Positions 36,005 through 46,536 of a DNA stretch of 64,000 nt are shown one piece after another. Numbering within the stretch: the stretch's first letter is position 1; each line of letters opens with the position of its first letter. Position numbers and translations under genes: made by a program. Below the pieces are notes generated by a model. It saw only the letters and a list, made by a program, of their open reading frames with translations, made no database searches and had not been told where the DNA came from. Origin of the DNA: Thuidium tamariscinum (taxonomy: Eukaryota; Streptophyta; Bryopsida; Hypnales; Thuidiaceae); NCBI GenBank assembly GCA_947034885.2, contig OX344752.2, positions 26,912,386 to 26,976,385 on the forward strand. The letters are read 5' to 3'.

Positions 36005-37991
36005 GGGCCAATTCACCATGTCCTTCTTTTGTTAGGTTGTTTGTTTTGTTATGGTGATATCTCCTCGAATGAGTTGGAAGAGAAGGGGTACATGGCATTT
36101 GTTTCATCGCATTTGGAGCTATAGGGTTAAACTTGTGGATTTTTGTTTTGTTTTGTTTTATTTATTATAGTGATATCCCTAAAACCATGTGTACCCCTTC
36201 GAATGAGTTGGAAGAGAAGGTCTAAACATGGTTCTAGGGTCCTTCGGTTGTGTTCTTGGTGCGATGAGAAAGTTCTTAGTGAAGAGGGGAGCTTTGTTTT
36301 AGGGTGTTACATCCCACAATGTGAAAGATATTGAATTTTGGAGTTTTTATGAGTCAAAAAAATTACATTTATTTTGGAAATGGTAGAGTGGTCATTCAAA
36401 GTTTATGTTTTTATCCTTGAGGAATGCACTCACATTTTATATTTGCCACCTATGATAAAAAAAATTGAAATTTTGAATTGAAATTTCAATTTTGAGGGCC
36501 TATGTGGTATGTGAAGGTTTGATTTGACATTCATGTGCCAAAATTGAATTTCAATGTTAAATTTTTTGGGGTCCACTTCACCTCATAAGCTCACATCATT
36601 TATAAAATGATATGAGACAATTTTTTCTCTTTAACAAAAATGACAATTTCTAGCAAGTCTAATCTTTGCATAGGGGATGGGTTAGGAGACAAAGGTGAAG
36701 AATGAATGTAGAATACTAAAGCAACCACAATAAAGCTCATGTTTTACATTTATCTTTAGTTAAGAAAAGATAGATGCCACATATAGACTTTGAATAACCC
36801 TAAAGTCCCATAGTTGACTTGGGGGACAAAATGCATTTTGTGTAGGCTCATGGAACCTAAACTTTGACATAAGTTCTTGAAATTTTTTAATAAAAGAGAA
36901 AAAAACACATTACCTATTGAGGAATTTTTATTTCAATAAGTAACTAATAACAAAAAATTTGCCACAATAAGTCCAAAAGAAGTGAAGATTGGGCAACACT
37001 AAAAAACCACAAAAACTCAAAATAAAATTTCATTTTTATACTAGAAAACTTTGGTTCATTTCATTTAGATTATATATGTGAGGTTTATGGAGATTCTTGT
37101 TTTGTAAAAAATCATAGAATCTTCTTGAGAAAATAATTTGTTGGATTTGATTTCAAATTCAATTTTTATAATTTTCAGAAAAAAACAACCTATAAGGTTA
37201 AGTAGGCTTGCTAGAACAATTTCAACATTGGAACTAATATTTTTCAATTCCATCTTAAAGCTATTGACAATGTAGTTTTCCTTCAATCTTGTACCTACTT
37301 CTACTCAACAATTTTCTAAAGAGTGAAAATCTAGTTGTTGTTGTTAATTTTTTTCCTAGATTTTTCTATCAAATTTTCATTATTAAAATTTTTCAATTTG
37401 AAATTTGTAGTACAAAATTTTTTGAGCTAAGAAAAAAAAGAATAGTGAGTCCCAAGTGACAAATCAACGGTTCATAGCATGATAACATTTAAACTGAAAT
37501 TTAGGAATTTTCAAACCAAACACTACAATTTGTTAGTATATCTCATAAACCTTAAGCAAAGTTGAGTTTGAGAGTCTATTCTGCTAAGAGCTCTCAAACA
37601 ATCAAGGAAATAGAGTGTCCGAATGGATCCCCATTCTCTTCAAAGTGTGAGAAATAGAATGAAAATGGAGTGAAATGGCCTTACCTTTGCCCAAATAAAT
37701 GCTCCATCAGTGTACTGGTAGCAAGAATGAAATACAAATTAAAGGACTAGAAATAAAGCAAGGGGCTAGGATTGAAAGTAATAGAAATCATGGAGAAGAG
37801 GCATTTTATACTTGTTCCAAGCTTCCCCTTACTTGGTTTATGGGAAGATAATATACTAATCTATCTAGCTATTTTGGAACCTAATCCTAATCTACTACTA
37901 ATTATCCTCAAGATATTTTTGAAAATAATCATAGTTTAATTATAGGTCATTCTAAAACCAAGCTCTAAGGGTACGTTCACACCTGATGTTC
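36005..37991. other. AT-rich intergenic DNA with a local duplication
   Basis: CGAATGAGTTGGAAGAGAAG occurs twice (about 36064 and 36200) together with a nearby GTTTTGTT...TATAGTGATATC stretch, so about 45 bp is directly duplicated. A related sequence (TTGTTATAGTAAGTTCTC, GTTCTTGGTACTATTAGAAA) lies at about 59750-59860. No gene was recognised. Confidence 0.5.
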
Positions 37992-38079
37992 GTAAGAAAT
38001 TAGGTGCATTTACAAGGGTCTAGTTTAGCGTAGTGAGCTTCTTTTGGGGGCAGAGTTGGGATGCGGGTAGAAATTGTTT

Positions 38080-38280
38080 TTATTTTGCCTTAAATTGATT
38101 TTTTTTCCATCCTTGCACACCCATTGCTACAGTATCAGCCAACAAGAATTCCCCCAAAGTTGTCAATCCACACATCCAAGCAACAAAGTAAAATAGATTG
38201 TAATTGAACACAAAATTTTCAAAAAGAAAATTGGACCAATGATGTGGCTTTTGTGCCACATATTTCATTTTCTCATTCAC
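38080..38280 (-). other. Duplicated 66-codon open frame in the left inverted arm
   Basis: It encodes a conceptual peptide starting MNEKMKYVAQKPHHWSN. The right-arm copy (42022-42222, plus) differs by only a few residues (starting MDEKMKYVAQ, and Asp/Ile in place of Ala-Asp-Thr/Val positions). Most differences in this arm pair could be neutral, so protein function is not demonstrated. It may be a captured fragment of a gene, as plant Mutator-like elements often carry. No family recognised. Confidence 0.3.
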
Positions 38281-39039
38281 TTTCTCATTTGAGCCTCTTG
38301 GCCAATTTTGAAAAGATCTAAGTGAGGAGAGAAGCTCTTTATACTAGTGGGATAGTGGTAGGTGAAACAAACCATGTGGGATATGTGAATTAAGACAAAG
38401 AAGAGCTCCACCACTCATGGTTAAGTGAAAACGCAGGAATTATGATAAAAGTCAAATTTCAGACCTCATTTAGACATAGTACAATATTTTTTTTTCAAAA
38501 AACTTTGAACTAAGAAAAGTTGTGGAATCAAGTAAAATTTTATCTCTAGAATTTTTTTTGAGATTTCAATACTCCATCTAAAAGTTATGGACAAATTTTG
38601 GAGAGGGTGTTTTGAAATGTCCAAAAAAATGTCCCATCTACTCACCCTCTAGAATTTTGTCCATAACTCTTACACGAGGCTCTAAAATCCCAAGCGAATT
38701 TTGAGAGATAAAAGTCAACTTGGTTCTCCAACTTCTTCTAAATCAATTTCTTTTCAAAAAAAAGCTAATACACTATTAATCAAAACATGGTATGGACAAG
38801 TAAGACACTTCATTTACTATAGAAATCTTTGTCTTGTAAGTTATTTTTAGGCCATTAAAATATTTTGACAAGATGCATTCATCAAGTCTCATGGTCACTT
38901 CTTACTAATTTGACAATAGCACAAGTCGAGCAAATGAAAAGGCTTGAGTACATTGTTGTAAGTGTTGCAAAATTTTTGTATGCAATTCATGTAGTCCAAC
39001 CTTTTGAATATCAAAGCCATTATTTTGTTAGTAGATAGA

Positions 39040-39420
39040 ATTTTTTAAAGGTTGTTTCAATATTGTATCAAGCATAGTTACACAAATATATTCTTTAACA
39101 ATATTTCATAATTGTATTAATGATGCTTAAGTTTTTCATCTTAAAAAATGTCTCATTGTTGTTTCAACATTAGATAAATGTTTTCATAATTTATATTTTG
39201 TCTAATTGTTGTTTTAACAATGGCTAAATATAATTGTTTAAATTTTGTATTGTGCTTGTTCCAATAATGGCTAAATGATGGTGCTCAAATATAGTTTCAA
39301 TGATGGATAAATGGTATGCTAATATGGATTAATTTCAAATTTAATGGTCTAACTATGACACATTGTTGAAATAATATACCTTTTTTTAATACATTCAACC
39401 ATTAGATAAACATCAAAAAA
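39040..39420. repeat. Diverged repeats of CAACAATGGCTAAATG-like motif
   Basis: The phrases TTTCAACATTAGATAAATG, TTTTAACAATGGCTAAATA, TTCCAATAATGGCTAAATG and TTTCAATGATGGATAAATG follow each other at 50-75 bp intervals. This looks like an old tandem repeat inside the 4.3-kb structure. Confidence 0.5.
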
Positions 39421-39887
39421 TACTCCATCACTATTTCAAATAACAATTAACCAATTTTTAGTTGTTTTCACTATTTCAAAAAAGTGCACTAATGGCTTGC
39501 ACCAAATGTTGAAACAACAATGCAACAAGGGGGGAGGGTACTTTGAAGAGTAACTATGAATGACTTCATTTTTTGTAAACAAAATTGAAAGTGTTGAATT
39601 TAATAGTACAATGTTAGTGGTACAAAATTTTCGAAGAAGGGTTGAAAGGGACATGTTTGTAGAACTTAACACCATTGTGTTTACATTTTCCTTTCAAAGG
39701 ACTCAATACTAGGTAATTCTTGAACTCATCATTGCCTAAACTGATTTTGAAAATATATTTTATTTAATTAGTTTTTAAAAATTCATTAATTTTTTTTGAA
39801 CTTACTACAAATAAAATGGGATTAATTCCCCAAATGCTGAAAGTAAATTCACACCAAACTTAAATGTAATATTAATAGTGTATAAAA

Positions 39888-40940
39888 TTGTATAGTGGGG
39901 TACCAATCAAAATGGCTTTTTTGAATTCGTAGTGAAAGTAATTTTAGTGCAGTCAACTTTGGTAGTCTCCCAAGAGCTCAAGAATTGATATTTTACCATG
40001 AAATTTTTTTTGCAACATCATTTCTAAGTTCATGATATGCTTGCTAAATTTCAAGGTCAAAAAATCTACACAAAAAAGATATTCAAAATCTATCAACATA
40101 TGTAGCAGTGAAAAAATTTCACTACTTTCAACTTTGACACCCTCCCAAGGATTGAATTTTTTTTACCATGAAATTTTTGGCATGAAATAAACTCTATATT
40201 TCTAATATGTGTGAAAAATTTCAAAGTCAAAAGATTATTTAAAAAGAAAGATATTCGAAATCTCCAAACATGTGTAGTTTTGAGAATTTTTTTACAATTG
40301 CCAACTTTGATACCCTTCTAAGGGCTGAAAAATGAGTTTCTTACCATGAATATTTTTGTGAAGCTGCCTATTGTTGATAATATGTGTTCCAAATGTCAAG
40401 TTTGAAAAAATCACCAAAAAATAGATATTAAAAATCTTCCAACATATGTGGCTCTAAGAAAATTTTCACTATTGCCAACTTTGACACCCTTCCAAGGGCT
40501 GAAAAATTGTCTATTTACCATGGAATTCTTTGCATAAGATCATCTCTTGTTGATGATATGTATTCCAAATTTTAAGTTCAAAAAAATGACCAAAAAGTAG
40601 ACATTTAAAATCTTTGAACATGTCTAGTTGTGAGCTCGGTTGTGAGGGAGTTTTTCAACCCTTAGTATAGTGTCATTCTCTGAGTCAAAGTTTTACATGG
40701 ATGTAAAAACTCATCCTCACAACTACACATGCTGGGAGATTTTGAATATCCTTTTTTTTGTAAATTTTTTGGCCTTGAAATTTGGCAAGCATGTTATCAA
40801 TTTAGAGATGATACAGTAAAAAAAATTTTATAGTAAAATATCAATTTTTGAACTCTTGGGAGGTTGCCAAAGTTGATTGCACTGAAATTTCTTTCACTAC
40901 GAATTCAAAAACGCCATTGTGATTGGTACCCACTATACAA
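39888..40940. mobile_element. 1.05-kb foldback element nested in the 4.3-kb structure, with internal direct repeats
   Basis: TTGTATAGTGGGGTACCAAT at the left and ATTGGTACCCACTATACAA at the right are inverted. The match continues inward for more than 200 bp (AATTCGTAGTGAAAG; AGAGCTCAAGAATTGATATT). Between the arms a unit of about 155-160 bp, marked by GCCAACTTTGACACCCTTCCAAGGG and TTTACCATGGAATT, recurs about four times (39950, 40130, 40305, 40475). No coding capacity. Confidence 0.8.
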
Positions 40941-42310
40941 TGTTTTTGGCATTCTTACTTTTTTTGAATGTGGAAATTGATGATTAGAAAATATTTTTAT
41001 ATGAAGCTTCTCATATCTTCAATGATTAATCTTTGTTAAATAATTTTTAAAACACATAACTTTCAAATACTTGAAAATTACAATTTTGATATCATTGCTT
41101 GAAAGTTTGTTGTGATTGAAAAAACTTATGCATTATACATATATGTAAAAAAAATATTTACAATAAAGGGTTGACAATAAAAACATCACTAGTCAAATTC
41201 TCATAAAGTAATTACGCCTACATGTGACAAAATATGCAATTGCACATTCTTTGTATTAAGAAACTACCAATTTCTTGCAAGATGTTAGTAGAAGTCAATA
41301 AAATACTCTAAAATTTCCTCAAATGCATTGTCATAGAGAATGTATGAAAAAATAAAAAATTTCACAATGCTAAAAAATGAATGTTCCTAGAACAATACTT
41401 TACATATTAGATAGGAATTTGTAAAGACTATCAACTTAAGAAAAGGATAACAATTGGGTTCATTTTCTTATGTAGAAAATTCTCTACTACTTAGATTGTA
41501 TCGTTTCAAACATTTTTACCATAGAAAATGTAGCTACTAATGGTTAAGTGAAAATGCAAGAATTATGCTCAAAGTTGAATTTTAGACTTCATTTGGGCAT
41601 AGTGTATTAGTTTTTTTTGAAAAGAAATTGATTTAGAAGAAGTTGGAGAACCAAGTTGACTTTTATCTCTCAAAATCTGCTTGGGATTTTAGAGCCTCGT
41701 GTAAGAGTTATGGACAAAATTCTAGAGGATGAGTAGATGGGAAATTTTTTGGACATTTCAAAACACCCTCTCCAAAATTTGTCCATAACTTTTAGATGGA
41801 GTATTGAAAAAAAAATATTGTACTATGTCTAAATGAGGTCTGAAATTTGACTTTTATCATAATTCCTGCGTTTTCACTTAACCATGAGTGGTGGAGCTCT
41901 TCTTTGTCTTAATTCACATATCCCACATGGTTTGTTTCACCTACCACTACCCCACTAGTATAAAGAGCTTCTCTCCTCACTTAGATCTTTTCAAAATTGG
42001 CCAAGAGGCTCAAATGGGAAAGTGGATGAGAAAATGAAATATGTGGCACAAAAGCCACATCATTGGTCCAATTTTCTTTTTGAAAATTTTGTGTTCAATT
42101 GCAATCTATTTTACTTTGTTGCTTGGATGTGTGGATTGACAACTTTGGGGGAATTCTTGTTGGTTGACATTGTAGCAATGGGTGTGCAAGGATGGAAAAA
42201 AAATCAATTTAAGGCAAAATAAAAACAATTTTTACTCGCATCCCAGCTCTGCCCTCGAAAGAAGCTCACTACGCTAAACCAGACCCCTGTAAATGCACCT
42301 AATTTCTTAC

Positions 42311-42916
42311 TAAGAGTCCTAATGGGTTCATTCCTAACTAAGTGGATAGGTATTTGATTATTATATACAAAACAAGAATTGATTGTTGCACTACCTTCTT
42401 TCAAGTGTTAAAAAAATCTGAAATAATGATTTATTCAAGTATTCATTTTAGTTTTAGAAAGGGATGCATTTAGAAACAAATTCTATTACTTTTTACATGT
42501 TGCAGTGTTAGTTTTTGAACCAAGCCAGATTTTATTTCAAACTACGCATGTATGGGTCTGCAAGGCCTACTAATCACAAAGAGGGCCCTACGCCAGACTA
42601 TGTTTGAAAATTCATAACCAATTCAATAATGCTTCAAGAAATATGAAATGACTTGTCTTAGACTCCTCATCTATTTTTCCTTGATTGAAAAATACACTAA
42701 AAATATCCCCATCTCAGGAAGTACATGGAAAAGGCAGACTAACTCTTAAATGAGCGGTTTCTGAGCCTCCTCCCTTATATAGCACACTACAACTTTCATG
42801 TTTACACTTTTGGGCTTTGTCCTTTGATTCTCATGGTACGGTTGTTTGAATGCAAACAATGCAGTTTTGTACTTAGTTTTGGCAGTCACCATATACAAGG
42901 TGGAATGCACACATTT
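42311..42916. other. Intergenic sequence
   Basis: No gene recognised. The composition is slightly less AT-rich than the desert to the left. Confidence 0.4.
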
Positions 42917-43193
42917 AAGGTAGGTACTCCTAAAAGCACCGCTTATTCATACTGAGCCTAGTTCCTGCTATTAATTAGTTCAAATTTTTATGTAATCTTG
43001 TTGGCAAGTGAAAGCATGTTCCAACGCACCAAAGAACGCAGGATTTGGATACTGTATGCAAAAGTTATTAACAGTCAAAGTCTGTTTCTGAAAGCGCCAT
43101 CTACAGTCTGTGAACATGACTGATTTCCGAAATGTATATGCACTGTAGATGGCGCTTTTAGGAACAGGGCGCTTTTGGGTGTACCTATCTTAC
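42917..43193 (-). mobile_element. GGTACACC-family MITE, copy 2
   Basis: Ends AAGGTAGGTACTCCTAAAAG and CTTTTGGGTGTACCTATCTT. It is full length (about 277 bp) and in the opposite orientation to the copies at 7733 and 43309. Subterminal GCGCCATCTACAGTCTG and CAGTAGATGGCGC-type modules pair with each other. Confidence 0.9.
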
Positions 43194-43308
43194 ACCAGCA
43201 TTTGTATTTGAGATGAGATCACCAAAGCAACACATATACTACCTTCACCAGATGAATGTGTTTATTATTCTCACCCATTCAATGGTTGATAAAGACATTG
43301 GGATTATG

Positions 43309-43584
43309 TAAGGTAGGTACACCCAAAATGGCTCTTGACCTTAAAGCGCTCTGTACAACGTGCATAGATTTTCAAAATCAGTCATGTACCCAGACTGTAG
43401 ATGGCGCTTTCAGAAACACACTTTGACTGTTAATAACTTTTGCATACGGTATCCAAATCCACTGTTCTTTGGTGCGTTGGAACATGCTTTCACTCACCAA
43501 CAAGACTGTAAAAAAATTTGAACAACATAATAACAGGAACTAGGCACAGTAGAGAAACTGGCGCTTTTGGGTGTACCTACCTTA
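43309..43584 (+). mobile_element. GGTACACC-family MITE, copy 3
   Basis: Ends TAAGGTAGGTACACCCAAAA and TTTTGGGTGTACCTACCTTA are nearly perfect inverted repeats. Interior phrases such as CAAAAGTTATTAAC (minus sense) and TTGGTGCGTTGGAACATGC match the sister copies. Together with the copy at 43905 it brackets a 320-bp non-repeat segment. Confidence 0.9.
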
Positions 43585-43907
43585 ATGTAACCTTTGCCTC
43601 TTGCCAAGAAGTGGAATACGTGGCCACTCCTCAAGCCATGTGCAATTTTTTTAAGTTAGAATGGATGATTGTGTATTCAAGTGAAGTTCAACAAATATTA
43701 GTTCATGAAAGGCTCAGAAAGAAGTGCACTGTCCAAAGCAATGGACATGTTGGACTTGTTGGGAAAGTGAGCCTTGCTGTGCAAACTAAAATACTGAAAT
43801 CATGGTTATCTGCAACAGTCGTCACTGATGAACAGAGGAAGCTGGCTCATAACATTGAGACAACTGGAGGAGGTGCCCACAAAATTGTTATTTCTGCCCT
43901 TGAGTAA
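43585..43907 (+). pseudogene. Unrecognised open reading frame segment bracketed by two inverted MITEs
   Basis: A plus-strand frame open from within the left MITE (43518) ends at a TAA formed at the border of the right MITE. The non-MITE part, about 107 residues, has unbiased composition and codon use more gene-like than the surrounding DNA (Lys/Glu/Val-rich, few AT-only codons), and ends with HNIETTGGGAHKIVISALE. I do not recognise the family. It may be one exon of a gene (compare the D27 exon flanked by MITEs in this window), or a captured fragment carried between two elements. No matching splice partner was found. Confidence 0.4.
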
Positions 43908-44181
43908 GGTGGGTACACCCAAAAGCTCCACTTATTCGTACTATGCCTAGTTCCTGTTATCATGCTGTTCAGATTTTTGTACTATCTTGTTGGCAAGTGA
44001 AAGCATGTTCCAACGCACCAAAGAATAGAGGATTTGGATACCGTATGCAAAAGTTATTAACGGTCAAAGTTTGTTTCTGAAAGCACCATTTACAGTCTGG
44101 GTACGTGACTGATTTTGGAAATGTATGCACGTTGTGTATGGTGCTTTAAGGTCATGTGCCATCTGGGGTGTACCTACCTTA
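43905..44181 (-). mobile_element. GGTACACC-family MITE, copy 4
   Basis: Ends TAAGGTGGGTACACCCAAAA and GGGGTGTACCTACCTTA. It is inverted relative to the copy at 43309 and very similar to that at 42917. Full length, non-coding. Confidence 0.9.
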
Positions 44182-45266
44182 GTACACCCTTTTTTCTAAT
44201 CAATCACATCTAGTGATCCCAGAACTAGCTAAAATTAGCTGAGTTTCTACCCCAAAAATGTTTATGCTACTAGTCCATAATAAAAAATGACTTTTAATGG
44301 AGACATTGTAACCAAAATTGCAACAAACAATGAAATTTGATAGCTAATTTGCAATTTCCTCTACTCTAGAATTAACAACTATTTTGTTAGTTTTGTGTTA
44401 TAATACTCCCTATACTCTACAACTTGCAAAATCATTTTTTTTCTATTTTCTTTTATACAACTCACTTAAAGGATAGCCAAAATTGATGCCTATTTGTCTT
44501 GAAGGTAGCGTATTACCTTGAATTCCAAAAATTAGTCATTGGTCACAACATCATGAACATCAAGTTTCCTTTTTCTAAAAAGACCACATTTATGTAGGTA
44601 CTCCTTTGATATTAGGGTGGTTGGGAGAACAAGAAGGGGTAACACTTCTCTTAGGAAACTCAAGATTAAGACCTTTTTATCTTATATTTCTTTTTTAAAG
44701 TACCAAGTACCAAAGTGCCTATATAAAATGTAATAGTAGTGCTTCAAATTTCAACATTCATCTACATATTGGATGAAAAATATTACATCAAGACATCACA
44801 AAAACATCTATTTTCATCTACAATTCTAACAAGTTTGTCCAAGATTTTTTTTAATACAAAGTTTCTTGGCAAAAAACTTCATTGTTTGTTGCCAATTTAG
44901 GTCAAAGGTATTTTTTCAAATGCAATTTGGCTCTGAGAAGTCTAAAACAAAAAGTCCTACTCAAGATTGATCAACAAGAGTGCAATTGAGAGTAATAGGG
45001 AAATGATGAAAGCTAGAAGCACCCAAATATAACAAGACTTGTTTATCCACACTTACAATAAGCCCTAAAGTAACACACAAGTGGACTTAAAGCTAACAAG
45101 TAAAGTACAAGTTGTCACAATACATGATGAGGGCAAGTTCCACATTGGCCAATCTCCTACAAGTGATACAATCTTAGGGTGTATTAGTTTTTAGTGTTTG
45201 GGATCACTTGAGTGTTAGTCTACGGTCCACAATCATTCAATTCTACAAACCACTCTCCACGTTTTT
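44182..45266. other. AT-rich intergenic DNA
   Basis: No gene or repeat recognised. Confidence 0.45.
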
Positions 45267-45487
45267 CAGCAATTTTCTGATACTCCCAGTTTTTGCTGGT
45301 AAGTGGAAAATGCCAGTCTGTGCATGCTGCCCGTCAAAGTCCACACCTTCATTTCAGTGGTCAAGCAACAGAATCTTTCAATCCACAGCAACTAATCACA
45401 TTTCAAGACCACATTCTCAAGCATATCCATGTGTCATCTTACAGATCAGATGGTTACATACTTACACGTGGGGTTTTTGAGAACTAA
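45267..45487 (+). pseudogene. Possible gene fragment, unrecognised
   Basis: A plus-strand frame closing at a TAA (45485-45487) encodes about 68 residues containing QSPHLHFSGQATESFN and ILKHIHVSSYRSDGYIL. The composition and absence of AT bias make it look coding-derived. It has no obvious ATG, and I found no upstream exons with matching phase. It could be a 3'-terminal exon of a decayed gene. Family unknown. Confidence 0.3.
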
Positions 45488-46536
45488 TCTCATCTTCAAT
45501 GTCCTTTCCTAAAAGTAACAGCTATCATGTGCTGCACTGCCTCCACTGAGCCCATGCATGTAAAAGTTAATCATATACACTCCAAACATTTTGGTTAGGC
45601 CCAGTAAGAAAAAACACTCATATGCTTGGTATGTGGACTACTAGGCTTCCGAGACTCTCTGCCAACCCTGTATCCGAGCCTTTCCATGCATCCATGTCCT
45701 CCACTTGCCTACTAAGGCACGAGTCCCCCTAGAATAGATCCACAATAATGAATGCATAGATTACGAGCCTCATTCAATTAGCGATGACATGTCCTACGTG
45801 AGAAAAGTCTTGAGTACTATACTGTACTATTGTACAGTACAGTACATCTTGTCATGCGGCATGATTGGGTCGTGGAGTACATCCTTGATCGACCAGGAAT
45901 GGCCATGTTTCAAACACGACCTTAGAAAGGACATATCTAGAGGTAGACCAAAGCTTCAACTTTGTAATTCAGTGAGCTTACGGGCAAGAGAGAGGATTGA
46001 GCATTACAAGAGAGGTGAGAAGCCTTCTTGCGAGTTCAGATGAGCAGCAGCGACGACAAAGCCGCTAAAGCTGTAGCCACATGACTCTTGTGCGTAACGA
46101 ACTTCGCTGGGTCATCAACTGGGAAAACCCAGTCATCAATGGACACAGATATCGACGTAGTTAGTGAGATTTTCTCGCAGCTCGCTTTTCAAACATGTTC
46201 CGAGGTAATTTCTAAGAACTTAAAAAAGGTGCCTTACGGTAAAATTGTGATCAATAAGGGGAATAATAACTTACGAATTACAGCTATATCAAGCATCCTG
46301 GTCTCTCCTAGAGACCTGGAAAATAATGTATCCACACGAATGGTATGAAAACCAACGCGGGTATTAGCGTTCCTTGACCGCTTTGTGATCTATTTCGAGA
46401 AGCTCTACTGAGGAAGTCGAGGGCTCGCGGCTAGGTTTAAAACTGGTCTGAGGGAAACCACTCACCATATACAAACGGAGGATGGGAGCAGGATAAGACA
46501 ACAACCAGATCCTTCGACGTTGAAAGAAAGTATCAA
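45488..46536. other. 3' flank of the methyltransferase-ACT gene and intergenic DNA
   Basis: A GTAC-rich palindromic run (GTACTATTGTACAGTACAGT, near 45825-45844) is the only structured item. Several short open frames on the plus strand (45789-46043, 46088-46348) have no family character; the part nearest 46536 may be 3' UTR of the minus-strand gene. Confidence 0.35.

Larger units (their letters stand above)
37992..42310. mobile_element. 4.3-kb structure bounded by about 0.7-0.8 kb inverted repeats
   Basis: The left arm (37992-38775) and right arm (41598-42310) are reverse complements over most of their length. Examples are GTAAGAAATTAGGTGCATTT at the left and AAATGCACCTAATTTCTTAC at the right. 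Each arm encodes the same conceptual 66-codon frame (38080-38280 minus, 42022-42222 plus), because the arms are mirror copies. The right arm has lost about 70 bp. The right arm also begins with its own hairpin (41543-41886, GGTTAAGTGAAAA against TTTTCACTTAACC). No transposase frame lies between the arms. It is best read as a large foldback-type or MULE-like non-autonomous element, or an inverted segmental duplication. Confidence 0.75.

Noticed and set aside
42022-42222. 66-codon frame as an independent gene duplicated in two places
   Set aside because: Both copies lie in the mirror arms of one inverted repeat; no start context, splice structure or family supports a gene. Kept only as a feature of the arms.
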